A program made the position numbers and the translations under genes. Under the pieces are notes generated by a model. It did no database searches. It was not told the origin of the DNA and saw only the letters and a program-made list of their open reading frames with translations. DNA of 47,757 nucleotides from Candidatus Uhrbacteria bacterium (GTDB lineage Bacteria > Patescibacteriota > Patescibacteriia > 2-12-FULL-60-25): the NCBI GenBank assembly GCA_008363075.1, contig RHKK01000001.1, positions 1 through 47,757 on the forward strand, given 5' to 3'. Numbering within the stretch: the first letter of the stretch is position 1; each line of letters begins with the position of its first letter. Positions 24,798-33,661 of this stretch are shown piece by piece.

Positions 24798-26688
24798 GCC
24801 GCGCCGAGATAACGTTTGTACGCTTCATCATGCGTCGGGCGCCCGAGGAACGTCTCGACCATTTTTGCTTCGTCCTCGGTCGCTCCTTTGTCAATCCCTC
24901 TTTTTCGAATCGCGTCAGAAGATCGCGCGCGATGGCGAGCGCCCATTGGTAGCCGTAATAACCCGCGTCATAGCCCATGAGATGTCCGAAGCACGCTTGG
25001 AAATGCGTGCCTTCGATGAAACGGAACTGGCTATATTCGACATGCAGCTCTTTGAGCACCTTCGTCGTGTCAAAACCGGGCTCGCGCGTGTGATAGGTCA
25101 GATCAAGCATGGCGAGAAAGAGTTGCCGCTCGGTGGCGATCGCCTCACCGACATGACGAGACTTGGTCATCGCGTCGAAAAGTTCATCCGGGATCGGCGC
25201 GCCGGTTTTGTGATGGCGTGCAAACCGGTCAAGCGAGGCGCGTTGCCATGCCCACTCCTCGAGCATCTGCGACGGCGCCTCGACGAAATCGCGCGCGACG
25301 TTGAGCCCGCCGAGACTCGAAAGCTCGCCTTGATACATGATCTTGTGCAACGCATGGCCGAACTCGTGAAATAGCGTGACGACGTCCTCGTGTGAAAGCA
25401 GCGCGCCCTTGCGCGGAAAGTTACAGACGAGCGAGCACATGGGCAAAAGACGAGAACCGTCCGGCAGCTTCCGCGCGTTTCGAATGCCGAAGACGGCCGC
25501 ATGCGAGTATTTATTGTCACGCGGATGGAGATCGAGATAGATGCGGCCGAGCGGCTCGCCGCCGTCCGTCACCTCGAGACAGCGGACTTCTTCCTGCCAA
25601 GCCGGGAGGTCGATCGACCGGAATTCGATGCCGAAGAGCTCGGACATGACATCGAGCATGCCGTGGAAAACCGTCGATGACTCGAAATATTCGGACAGCG
25701 CGGCGGAATCGAACGCGTAATCGCGACGATTCACGAACTCCTCGTAATACGACGCGTCCGAGATCGGAATCGCCGCGTGCCCGTACGCGGCGAATTCTTC
25801 CGCAGCTCTGGGTTTGAGCGCCGCGTGCAATCCTTCGAGAAAACCGAACACGCGGCTCGGCTCCTTGGCCATGCGCGTCTCGAGGACATAATGCGCCCAG
25901 GTTTCGTAGCCGAGGAGCGTCGCTTTTTCCTTGCGAAGCGCGAGGACACGGTTGAGGATCGGCAGGTTTTTATTCTGCGCGCGGGTGTTGTACGCGACGT
26001 ACAGCCGCTTTGCCGCGTCGCGATCCTTCGCGTACTTCATAAACGGCTTGTAGTCCGGATACGCGGTCGTGATGCGTACGAGGCCATTTTCGCCGGATGG
26101 GTGCGCCGCGATGAAGGATTCGGGTAGTCCGTCGAGTTGTTCCGGCTTTACATCAATATGCGAGAGAGATGACGCGATATTCGATTCGAACTCCTGACCG
26201 AGTTTGGTCAACTCCTCGTTCAGCTCACGCAGGCGTTTCTGTCCTTCGTGCGGAAGATCGAGCCCGTTGCGTCGGTAGTCGCGCAACGTCTCGTCCACGA
26301 ATTTCTTGCGCGCACCCTCGAGTTCCGGGTGCGTGTTTGCAAACCGTTTGAACACGTTCGCAAGTTCGGCGTCGAGAAACAGCTCCGTCACGAACTCGCT
26401 CACCTTTGGCTCCGCTTTGGACGCCGCCTCGCGCACGGCTGCATCCGGATGCGTCATGTGCATAAGCGAGGGAACGGTTGAGGCGAGCTCCAACGCAAGG
26501 ATCGCATCATCGAGCGCGCCAAAGGTCGCTTCCCACGTCAGCGCCTCGTCCGGCGCGTCCTTCAGGGTACGTATGTCATTCGTGATCGCCTTCGCTCTTG
26601 CGAGGTTCTCGTCACAGAGCGCCGTCACACCGTTCGCCGTAAAACCGGACGGAACCGGATCGGAGGATTGCCAAGAATCGATCTGCAT
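24775..26688 (-). CDS. M3 family oligopeptidase with a C-terminal frameshift
   Basis: Zinc metallo-oligopeptidase (thimet/PepF-like). The zinc site is TLFHEFGHALH (HExxH) with the downstream Glu in SQMLEEWAW; other family blocks are GYETWAHYVLETRMAK and GGLNVARDFVEAPSQ. The N-terminal two-thirds is the usual helical lid. The last ~35 residues as read (KERPRTKQKWSRRSSG) are out of frame. Adding one base near 24883 restores TEDEAKMVETFLGRPTHDEAY, the expected family C-terminus, ending at a stop at 24794-24796. I treat this as a sequencing error or a recent frameshift. ATG at 26688 (MQIDSW) is the likely start. Confidence 0.88.
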   Translation of the reverse strand: MQIDSWQSSDPVPSGFTANGVTALCDENLARAKAITNDIRTLKDAPDEALTWEATFGALDDAILALELASTVPSLMHMTHPDAAVREAASKAEPKVSEFVTELFLDAELANVFKRFANTHPELEGARKKFVDETLRDYRRNGLDLPHEGQKRLRELNEELTKLGQEFESNIASSLSHIDVKPEQLDGLPESFIAAHPSGENGLVRITTAYPDYKPFMKYAKDRDAAKRLYVAYNTRAQNKNLPILNRVLALRKEKATLLGYETWAHYVLETRMAKEPSRVFGFLEGLHAALKPRAAEEFAAYGHAAIPISDASYYEEFVNRRDYAFDSAALSEYFESSTVFHGMLDVMSELFGIEFRSIDLPAWQEEVRCLEVTDGGEPLGRIYLDLHPRDNKYSHAAVFGIRNARKLPDGSRLLPMCSLVCNFPRKGALLSHEDVVTLFHEFGHALHKIMYQGELSSLGGLNVARDFVEAPSQMLEEWAWQRASLDRFARHHKTGAPIPDELFDAMTKSRHVGEAIATERQLFLAMLDLTYHTREPGFDTTKVLKELHVEYSQFRFIEGTHFQACFGHLMGYDAGYYGYQWALAIARDLLTRFEKEGLTKERPRTKQKWSRRSSGARRMMKRTNVISARPSDASSA

Positions 26689-26718
26689 GGCGGGTAGGTT
26701 AGCACATTTTCGCAAACG

Positions 26719-26746
26719 AAAAACCCGCCCGTTCAGGCGGATTTTT
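26719..26746 (-). terminator. Terminator between tRNA-Val and the M3 peptidase gene
   Basis: Minus-strand AAAAATCCGCC pairs with GGCGGGTTTTT (one extra base), followed by TTTTTCG. It starts just past the encoded CCA of tRNA-Val. Confidence 0.8.
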
Positions 26747-26749
26747 CGA

Positions 26750-26826
26750 TGGTGGACGGCAGAGGAGTCGAACCTCTGACCTTCACAATGTCAATGTGAC
26801 GCTCTAACCAACTGAGCTAGCCGTCC
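26750..26826 (-). tRNA. tRNA-Val (anticodon GAC), CCA encoded
   Basis: Acceptor GGACGGC/GCCGTCC, D stem GCTC/GAGC, anticodon stem TCACA/TGTGA with loop TTGACAT (anticodon GAC), T arm AGAGG/CCTCT with TTCGACT. Discriminator A plus a genome-encoded CCA; 77 nt. Confidence 0.95.
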
Positions 26827-26841
26827 ATCGGAAGCGGGCAG

Positions 26842-26871
26842 ATCGTAGCCGAAAACCCCGCCGGTCGTCAA
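26842..26871 (-). promoter_or_regulatory. Promoter of tRNA-Val
   Basis: Minus-strand TTGACG (26871-26866), an 18-bp spacer and TACGAT (26847-26842), 15 bases before the tRNA. Confidence 0.65.
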
Positions 26872-26956
26872 ACCATCGTGCGCAGCCTGGCCACGCATTT
26901 GGCGGATGTGCTATACTCCTTTCGTCTCTCTAACAGACGAAACTCAAAGTCCTTTT

Positions 26957-27454
26957 ATGTCCTCCGATCTTCCCACGACGCCCAAAAAGCCCGCACGCCG
27001 ACGCAAGGCGGCCTCGACGCCCATCCCCAAGGGTCCCGGCACGGGTCCGACCTGTGGCCATGACGGCAACTGCACGCCCAACGCATGCCACGTGACCTAC
27101 GCCGGCCCGGTCAGCCGCGTCCACGACCATCACATGATCCGCGCGGCGCGCGGCACAACCCATATCTGGCCCGCGGCCATCATCACCTCGCTCGCGCTGC
27201 TCGTGACCGCATCCGTCGCGTTCTACTCCGCGAACGCGGCCGAGGGTCAACGTGAAGCGGCTTTACGCAAGCAGACAGCGAACCGGGCGGACATCGAGAA
27301 GATCATGGAACGCCTCGACAAAATCGAGCGCATGACGACGGACATCCTCGTCACGGTAAAGCCCGAGCTTTCGGCAGAAGAGATGATGAAAAAGCTGGAC
27401 ACGCGCAACGTCGCGGACGACGTTCCCACCAACGAGCTTCCAAGCAACGAATAA
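26957..27454 (+). CDS. CPR-type conserved single-pass membrane protein
   Basis: 165 aa. A basic Pro-rich N-terminus leads to a Cys/His cluster (CGHDGNCTPNACH, then HDHHM) that might bind metal. One transmembrane helix follows (AAIITSLALLVTASVAFY), then a coiled coil (DIEKIMERLDKIERMTTDIL) and an acidic tail. I recognise this layout from CPR genomes, but its function is unknown. An extended -10-like TGCTATACT lies at 26908-26916, giving a ~35-nt leader. ATG at 26957 is preferred; an upstream frame start lies inside the promoter region. Confidence 0.7.
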   Translation: MSSDLPTTPKKPARRRKAASTPIPKGPGTGPTCGHDGNCTPNACHVTYAGPVSRVHDHHMIRAARGTTHIWPAAIITSLALLVTASVAFYSANAAEGQREAALRKQTANRADIEKIMERLDKIERMTTDILVTVKPELSAEEMMKKLDTRNVADDVPTNELPSNE

Positions 27455-27461
27455 GGAACAG

Positions 27462-27492
27462 AAAAACACCCCCGCAATGCGGGGGTGTTTTT
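27462..27492. terminator. Bidirectional terminator
   Basis: AAAACACCCCCGC (27463-27475), loop AAT, then GCGGGGGTGTTTT with A and T tails. It serves the plus-strand membrane protein gene and the minus-strand tRNA-Gln. Confidence 0.92.
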
Positions 27493-27493
27493 A

Positions 27494-27567
27494 TGGCTCC
27501 GAGGCTTGGATTCGAACCAAGATACACTGCTCCAGAGGCAGTAGTCCTACCGTTAGACGACCTCGGA
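27494..27567 (-). tRNA. tRNA-Gln (anticodon CTG), CCA encoded
   Basis: Acceptor TCCGAGG/CCTCGGA, anticodon stem ACTGC/GCAGT with loop CTCTGGA (anticodon CTG), T arm CTTGG/CCAAG with TTCGAAT. Discriminator G plus an encoded CCA; 74 nt. Confidence 0.95.
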
Positions 27568-27589
27568 ACGGATCGAAAAACGTGCGGGG

Positions 27590-27618
27590 ATGATACGAAA
27601 TCCATATAAAGACGTCAA
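27590..27618 (-). promoter_or_regulatory. Promoter of tRNA-Gln
   Basis: Minus-strand TTGACG (27618-27613), a 17-bp spacer and TATCAT (27595-27590). Confidence 0.75.
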
Positions 27619-27625
27619 CCATTCG

Positions 27626-27656
27626 GAAAGAAAGAACCCGCCTATGACAGACGGGT
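27626..27656 (-). terminator. Terminator of the receiver-domain gene
   Basis: ACCCGTCT, loop GTCAT, AGGCGGGT on the minus strand, then TCTTTCTTT. Confidence 0.75.
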
Positions 27657-27674
27657 GTTCCGAGCTCAGCTCGG

Positions 27675-28076
27675 TTAGTTCTCGACGAACTCGGTGACGA
27701 TCCGCTTGAGCGCATCGGGATCGGCCGGCTTGGCGAGCAGCTCCGCTCCGAGCCGATACGCGGCCGCCTGGAATTCCTCCGGGCGCCCGGTCATGATCAC
27801 GGCACGGACGAGTCGGGCGCCGACCTTGGCCCGCACGGCCTCGATCAGCTCGTCGCCATCCAGGTCGAATCCGCGCGAGCCGCGCATGTTCCCGTCCGTG
27901 ATCAGCAGGACGCGGTTCTCCTCGCGCGTCTCGTCGAGCATCTCGAGCAGATGCTCCGTCGAGTCCGCGACGCGCAGCTCCGCCTCGGCGGTCCAAGACC
28001 GCTTCCAGGACCTGAACACGCGCGGGAACATGTCACGCAGCATCTCGTCATCGTCGATGAAAAAAATGTACTTCAT
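27675..28076 (-). CDS. Stand-alone response-regulator receiver domain
   Basis: 133 aa, receiver domain only. The acidic pocket is IDDDE at residues 7-11, the phospho-acceptor Asp is in LLITDGNM (about residue 61), the switch Thr is in VIMTGR, and the Lys is in LAKPADP: all CheY-like functional positions are present. There is no output domain and no histidine kinase nearby. The ATG at 28076 follows AGGAGGTG by six bases. TTGACG (28141-28136) lies upstream and a terminator downstream. Its partner may be encoded elsewhere; the GGDEF protein at 38553 has a similar gene architecture. Confidence 0.88.
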   Translation of the reverse strand: MKYIFFIDDDEMLRDMFPRVFRSWKRSWTAEAELRVADSTEHLLEMLDETREENRVLLITDGNMRGSRGFDLDGDELIEAVRAKVGARLVRAVIMTGRPEEFQAAAYRLGAELLAKPADPDALKRIVTEFVEN

Positions 28077-28135
28077 TCCCCACACCTCCTTCTTTCCCAC
28101 CGGGGAAACGTCAGGAAACCATATTTTAATAAAAA

Positions 28136-28141
28136 CGTCAA
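28136..28141 (-). promoter_or_regulatory. GATTGACG promoter element of the receiver-domain gene
   Basis: TTGACG followed by an AT-rich stretch ending TAAAATATGG. The element at 9494-9472 upstream of the Nudix-like gene matches it at most of 23 positions. The -10 hexamer is unclear. Confidence 0.45.
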
Positions 28142-28153
28142 TCCGCGATTCAA

Positions 28154-28187
28154 AACCCCCACACCTTTTGAAAAAGGTGTGGGGGTT
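28154..28187 (-). terminator. Terminator of the 16S transcript
   Basis: Sixteen-bp stem: CCCCCACACC with GGTGTGGGGG, plus flanking A/T pairs. A TTTTG tail follows on the minus strand. It lies directly beyond the pre-16S processing stem. Confidence 0.8.
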
Positions 28188-28227
28188 GCGGAGTTCACGA
28201 CAGAATAGTGATTGGAACCGACGTCTG
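28188..28227 (-). other. Pre-16S processing stem, 3' half
   Basis: This stretch is the inverted complement, with few gaps, of 29901-29946 (shared GAGTGATTGGAACC-like core and ACGTCTG end). Together they bracket the 16S gene as an RNase III-type processing stem. Confidence 0.8.
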
Positions 28228-28288
28228 GTTGTTAGAGTATTCACGTAATGATGGCCCTTCGAGGGAACCACCATCCGTATGAATACCG

Positions 28289-28320
28289 CCCCCGCACACC
28301 TTTTGAAAAAGGTGTGGGGG
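28289..28320 (-). repeat. Second copy of the CACACC/GGTGTG hairpin, between the 16S 3' end and the processing stem
   Basis: CCCCC-GC-ACACC, loop, GGTGTGGGGG: the same core and loop as 28154-28187, but with a two-base bulge and no T tail. Confidence 0.7.
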
Positions 28321-28373
28321 ATCGACCTTAGGTTAGGGGCCGGAACTGAATCCGAGCGCCCAATTCTCCCTAG

Positions 28374-29860
<1,487 letters not shown>

Positions 29861-29900
29861 AACCCGCGGAGCCCCTGGCGGAACTCCGGGATCAAGGAAT

Positions 29901-29946
29901 CAGACGTTGTTTGGTTCCAATCACTCTTCTGTTGTCAAAGCTCCGC
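29901..29946 (-). other. Pre-16S processing stem, 5' half
   Basis: On the transcript this leader segment pairs with 28227-28188; see the 3' half. It ends about 40 bases before the 16S 5' end. Confidence 0.8.
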
Positions 29947-29996
29947 GGCTCCGACCGCATCCACACGGATGTGGATACCTTTCAGAACGTGCCCGC

Positions 29997-30025
29997 AGTT
30001 TAGTGGAGTCCGGACCCCCTGTCAA
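29997..30025 (-). promoter_or_regulatory. 16S rRNA promoter
   Basis: Minus-strand TTGACA (30025-30020), a 17-bp GC-rich spacer and TAAACT (30002-29997). A second TTGACA lies just upstream (30037-30032). Confidence 0.8.
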
Positions 30026-30054
30026 GAGGATGTCAAGTCTTCACCGTGGTATCA

Positions 30055-30077
30055 AAAAACCCCGAGAATACGGGGTC
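30055..30077 (-). terminator. Terminator of the 96-aa hypothetical gene
   Basis: ACCCCG, loop TATTCT, CGGGGT, then TTTTTTG on the minus strand. It overlaps the stop codon. Confidence 0.88.
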
Positions 30078-30366
30078 AGACGCAGTTGGGAAACCTGCCC
30101 GAGGCAGGCGACGTCTTCGCGACGGCGAGATCGAACCCGCGCTCCACGCAGTAACGCTTGAGAAGCGCCGGGATGTCTTCGACGTTGGCCGCGAGGTCGA
30201 TCTCCTCTACCGTGAAGTCGCCGGGCAACCGGAGCTGCCTGATCTTGATCTCGGCCTCCGCCTGCGATTCGGCAGTCACGGCGACCGTGAACCGCTCCTG
30301 ATCGGGCCGCCCGGTCTTCGTCCGTTCGCCGTTCAGCAGGAACCTTGCGAGAAAGTACTTTTTCAC
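30076..30366 (-). CDS. Small hypothetical protein, autonomous cassette gene
   Basis: 96 aa, not recognised. It starts KKYFLARFLLNGERTK and then has a beta-alpha pattern (RFTVAVTAESQAEAEIKIRQL), like a small ferredoxin-like or sheet-helix domain, ending in a Cys-containing tail. The start is probably the GTG at 30366, eight bases after GGGAGG; earlier in-frame GTG codons at 30369 and 30375 are too close to the SD. TTGACG at 30421-30416 contains the TGA stop of the upstream aminotransferase gene. A terminator overlaps its own stop. Confidence 0.65.
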   Translation of the reverse strand: MKKYFLARFLLNGERTKTGRPDQERFTVAVTAESQAEAEIKIRQLRLPGDFTVEEIDLAANVEDIPALLKRYCVERGFDLAVAKTSPASGRFPNCV

Positions 30367-30394
30367 CACAAACACCTCCCGGTTGCGCCGCGAG

Positions 30395-30421
30395 GGTATA
30401 CCAAAACCGGCGTTGCGTCAA
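30395..30421 (-). promoter_or_regulatory. GATTGACG promoter abutting the aminotransferase stop
   Basis: TTGACG (30421-30416), a 15-bp spacer and TATACC (30400-30395). A 17-bp spacing to TACCCT is the alternative. The TGA inside TTGACG is the stop codon of the upstream gene. Confidence 0.5.
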
Positions 30422-31626
30422 TCCCGGATCACTTGTTCCAAAATGTCGCAGCCTTGATCCGCCACTTCTTCCGAAAGAATGAGCGGCGGGGTGATGAACA
30501 AGGCGTGGCCGGCCGTATCGATGAGCAGTCCCGCCTCGGCGCATCTATCTTGGATGCGGGTCGCGCGGCCGTAATCCGGCTTCATCGACGTTTTGTCATT
30601 CACGATTTCGATACCGAACAACAATCCCACACCTCGTACCTCCGCGACGAACGGGAGCTCTTCCAGCGTCTTCAGGCGTTTCAACATGCGCGCGCCGACC
30701 GTCTTGGCTCGTTGCCACAGCTTGCCGTCGAGGATCACGCCGACATTCGCGACCGTTGCGGCGAGGTCCTGCGACAGCCAACCGAAGGTGGAATACATGG
30801 GCAGATGCGCCGAGGCCTTATACACCCGTTCCGACACGAGACAAGCGCCCATGGTGGCGTAGCCTCCGGTAAAGCCTTTCGCGAGACACAGGATATCGGG
30901 TTCAAGCCCGCCGAGTTCGCTCGCGAAGAGCGCGCCGCAACGGCCGAACCCCGTCGCGACTTCGTCCATGACGAACAGGATGCCACGCTTGCGGCAGAGT
31001 GTTTCGATCTCCTTCAAAAATCCTTTTGGCGGAAGGATGCTCCCCGCATTGGTCCAGACCGGCTCGGAGAGAAATGCGGCGATATCATCACGCGAATCGA
31101 TGAGCTTGCGGAAGGCCGCGAGCGATTCTTCCGGCGTCGCGCCGTAACGCGGATGCGGTATCGGGATTTTGAGAAAGGCGGGTGCGCACGGCTCCATGCC
31201 GTCGCGGCAGGCGTCGCCGACGGACGCGGCGCCGTACGTGTGGCCGTGATACACGCCATCCACGGACACGATCGCGGGCTTGCCGGTCGCGGCGCGGGCG
31301 CATTTGATCGCCATTTCGACGGCCTCGGAACCGCTCGTGCACCGATAGGCCCGCGCCAGCCGCTTGCCCGGTGAGATGCGGATCAGCGTTTTCGCAAAGG
31401 CCTCGGCGCGCGGGTCGCGAAAGAGTTGCGGGACGTATCGACCTTCTTTTGCTTCGGCTTCGATCGCCTTGCGGACGACGGGATTTTTCCAACCGATGTT
31501 ACCGACGCACCATCCGGCGATGAAATCGAGATACCGTTTGCCGTCGCGATCGATCAAATAACACCCTTCCCCGCCTGCGATCTCGATCGGACGGGAGTGA
31601 TGGTCGGCGAGAGCGGGACGGGGCAT
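30418..31626 (-). CDS. Class III pyridoxal-phosphate aminotransferase
   Basis: 402 aa, ornithine/4-aminobutyrate/acetylornithine aminotransferase family. Motifs: YRCTSGSEAVEMAIKCAR (phosphate cup), DGVYHGHTYGA, the cofactor Asp in FVMDEVATGFGR, and the Schiff-base Lys in LCLAKGFTGG. The substrate is not decided by sequence; there are no neighbouring amino-acid genes. A perfect TATAAT (31640-31635) ends eight bases before the ATG, so the message would have almost no leader. It is nine bases downstream of rsmA on the same strand, so partial co-transcription is also possible. Confidence 0.9.
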   Translation of the reverse strand: MPRPALADHHSRPIEIAGGEGCYLIDRDGKRYLDFIAGWCVGNIGWKNPVVRKAIEAEAKEGRYVPQLFRDPRAEAFAKTLIRISPGKRLARAYRCTSGSEAVEMAIKCARAATGKPAIVSVDGVYHGHTYGAASVGDACRDGMEPCAPAFLKIPIPHPRYGATPEESLAAFRKLIDSRDDIAAFLSEPVWTNAGSILPPKGFLKEIETLCRKRGILFVMDEVATGFGRCGALFASELGGLEPDILCLAKGFTGGYATMGACLVSERVYKASAHLPMYSTFGWLSQDLAATVANVGVILDGKLWQRAKTVGARMLKRLKTLEELPFVAEVRGVGLLFGIEIVNDKTSMKPDYGRATRIQDRCAEAGLLIDTAGHALFITPPLILSEEVADQGCDILEQVIRD

Positions 31627-31634
31627 ATGCTCGC

Positions 31635-31640
31635 ATTATA
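31635..31640 (-). promoter_or_regulatory. TATAAT -10 element, near-leaderless start of the aminotransferase
   Basis: Consensus TATAAT eight bases before the ATG, at the rsmA 3' end. No convincing -35 and no SD. Confidence 0.45.
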
Positions 31641-32487
31641 CGTCGAGAACATCCGCCAATCGAGCCCAATCTTCCGGTCGCAGATCCTCAGCTCGAGCTT
31701 TTGGCGCGATCCCGACGGATACGAGAGCGTCGGCCGCAAGCTTGAGATTCGAAGCGAGCAACTTGCGCGGATGGGCGAAGCCGCGTTTCGCGATCGCCAT
31801 GATTTCCTCCGGATCACGTCCCCAGATCGCCTGACGCTCCTCCGGTGTCATCGGGATGATGCGCAAAATCGCGGACTCGACTTTTGGCGGCGGAAAAAAA
31901 GCTCCGGCCGTGACGCGCTTCACGAACCGCGCCTCGTGCGACGCGAGTGCGACCATCAGCGACAGCAGCGATCCTTTTTGCTTATTGCTTTTCGCTTGTT
32001 GCCTCGCTACCGCCCGTTCCGCCACCTCGCGTTGCACAAGCACGACGATATTCGTCGGCGGATGCTTCGCATACAGCGCCTTGCGCAATGCGAGCGAGGT
32101 GATCGAGTATGGAAGGTTGGAAACGAATTTCCAGTCTTTCTTTTTGAAGTGGTTTTGCCAGTCGAGTTTTGATGCGTCGGCGTGGATGATTTCCAAACGT
32201 TCCCGATCGAACGTAGGGGCGTATTGCAATACGCCCCTACCGGACAAGAATTCAACAAACCGCCGATCGCGCTCCACGGCCGCGACGGAAGCGCCCGCGT
32301 CTAGCAGCGCACCGGTCAAAACTCCGAGCCCCGGTCCGATCTCAAGAACGCGATCGCCTTTTTCGATCTCCGCCTCTTCAACGATGGTCGCAAGCGCATG
32401 CGGGTCGATCAAAAAGTGCTGGCCGAGCCGCTTGTTGGCGCCGCCGCCGATCTCCTTCATCACCTTCCGGATCTCCGTGGGGTTCAT
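31636..32487 (-). CDS. rsmA: 16S rRNA dimethyladenosine transferase (KsgA)
   Basis: Dimethylates two adjacent adenines near the 16S 3' end. Start of the family: RLGQHFLID; SAM motif I: VLEIGPGLGVLTGALL; catalytic NLPYSI; then FFPPPKVESAIL. 283 aa from ATG 32487, a normal length. Two loops look repeat-derived: SGRGVLQYAP at the 32213-32240 palindrome, and ARQQAKSNKQKG from a TTGCTT-type tandem tract (31979-32009). Both lie at family-variable positions. It is divergent from the SemiSWEET gene; the start regions are only 31 bp apart. Confidence 0.95.
   Translation of the reverse strand: MNPTEIRKVMKEIGGGANKRLGQHFLIDPHALATIVEEAEIEKGDRVLEIGPGLGVLTGALLDAGASVAAVERDRRFVEFLSGRGVLQYAPTFDRERLEIIHADASKLDWQNHFKKKDWKFVSNLPYSITSLALRKALYAKHPPTNIVVLVQREVAERAVARQQAKSNKQKGSLLSLMVALASHEARFVKRVTAGAFFPPPKVESAILRIIPMTPEERQAIWGRDPEEIMAIAKRGFAHPRKLLASNLKLAADALVSVGIAPKARAEDLRPEDWARLADVLDV
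32213..32240. repeat. 28-bp perfect palindrome inside rsmA
   Basis: GTAGGGGCGTATTG pairs with CAATACGCCCCTAC, no loop. Same family as 21838-21887; a half copy lies near 45210-45220. It is translated in frame. Confidence 0.85.
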
Positions 32488-32518
32488 ATCGCCGTAAAAT
32501 AGCGTATCATAGGCGGGT

Positions 32519-32824
32519 ATGCTTGACGCATTCCGCGCCCGCATGGGCATCAAGCGCCACAATCATCCGATCGACCTGCTCGCCGAGGCCAACGGTCTGC
32601 TTTCCGGCATTGCCCTCTATCCCCAGGTCTTCAAGGCGCTGACGACACGGCACGTCGCCGACCTCGCGCCTTCGACGTTCTTCATCATGTTCGTCACGAA
32701 CCTCATTTGGTTCGCGTACGCGGTGCATCGCCGGGCGCTGCCGATCATCATCGCAAGCATCATGAACATCCTCGCAGCCGGAACGCTCGTCGTCCTGTTT
32801 TTCGTATTCAAAAACGGCGGTTAA
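32519..32824 (+). CDS. SemiSWEET-type sugar transporter (PQ-loop)
   Basis: 101 aa. Three predicted membrane helices: LLAEANGLLSGIALYPQVF with the PQ motif (YPQVFKALTTR), FFIMFVTNLIWFAYAV, and LPIIIASIMNILAAGTLVVLFFVF. The Pro-Gln and the N/W positions (TNLIWFAYAV..LPII) are those of bacterial SemiSWEETs, which work as dimers to pass sugars down gradients. A short AGGCGGG lies just before the ATG. It is divergent from rsmA and convergent with xthA. This could be the sugar-uptake route for a cell with glycolysis but few biosynthetic genes; that is inference. Confidence 0.82.
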   Translation: MLDAFRARMGIKRHNHPIDLLAEANGLLSGIALYPQVFKALTTRHVADLAPSTFFIMFVTNLIWFAYAVHRRALPIIIASIMNILAAGTLVVLFFVFKNGG

Positions 32825-32829
32825 CAGCC

Positions 32830-33654
32830 CTAGATTCCAAATCCTATCTGTCCGCCCGTCGTGATCGGTAGCCGGATCGATTCGGCATTCACCAACCCTT
32901 TCTCAAATTCGATGCCGACCGGACAGTGATCGGACCCTAGAACTTCGGTGGCGATCCAAGCCTTACATACTTTCGACTCAAGCACCGAAGAGCATAAGGC
33001 GTAGTCAAAGCGTACGCCTCGATTTTCGAGACGAGCATCGTCCGCGTATGCCCACCAAGAGTATCGGCGATCCGTCGGGTGCCGGCGGCGGAATGTATCT
33101 ACAAACCCCGATTCAAGTAATTGTCGAAAATTTTCCCGCTCATTAGCACTACATCCGGGGAAGGTCGAGACGTCGGGCAGCCCAACATCGATCTCTTCGT
33201 ACGCAACGTTAAAATCCCCGCAGACGACCACAGGCTTCCTTTTATCGAGTCGCTTCAGATGGGTACGAAAAACCTGATCCCATGCCATTCGGTACGGTTT
33301 CCGTTCGAAATTCGTCTGGATGTTTGGCACATACACATTCACGATGATCATATTCTCAAACTCCAAGGCAATGACGCGGCCCTCTCGATCAAATTCCGGA
33401 ATCCCGATACCCCGATGAACTCGCAGGGGACGACATTTCGTGAACATGGCAACGCTGCTATATCCCGGTCGCTCCGCACTGTGCCAATACGTATCATACC
33501 CGGCGAAAGACGGGATCAATTTCACGACATCGTTCTCGCTGATCTTTGTTTCCTGTAAACAAACGACGTCGGCATCCACAGCCTTCAACCATTCCGAAAA
33601 TCCTTTTCCGAGAATCGAACGAATCCCGTTTACATTCCAGGAAACGATTTTCAT
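32830..33654 (-). CDS. xthA: Exodeoxyribonuclease III / AP endonuclease
   Basis: Base-excision repair nuclease of the EEP fold. Motifs in order: KIVSWNVNGIRS, VCLQETKI (metal Glu), YVPNIQTNFERKPYR, VVCGDFNVAY (catalytic Asp/Asn), RFDYALCSS and GSDHCPVGIEF (catalytic His). 274 aa; a ~20-residue C-terminal tail extends past the usual end. Eight bases separate its start from the prfB stop, so the two may be co-transcribed. The codon mix looks somewhat richer in A/T than that of its neighbours. Confidence 0.95.
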   Translation of the reverse strand: MKIVSWNVNGIRSILGKGFSEWLKAVDADVVCLQETKISENDVVKLIPSFAGYDTYWHSAERPGYSSVAMFTKCRPLRVHRGIGIPEFDREGRVIALEFENMIIVNVYVPNIQTNFERKPYRMAWDQVFRTHLKRLDKRKPVVVCGDFNVAYEEIDVGLPDVSTFPGCSANERENFRQLLESGFVDTFRRRHPTDRRYSWWAYADDARLENRGVRFDYALCSSVLESKVCKAWIATEVLGSDHCPVGIEFEKGLVNAESIRLPITTGGQIGFGI

Positions 33655-33661
33655 AAACGAT

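Noticed and set aside
28154-28320. The twin CACACC hairpins as a short CRISPR array
   Set aside because: Only two copies, each a self-complementary hairpin, one with a terminator tail; no cas genes nearby.
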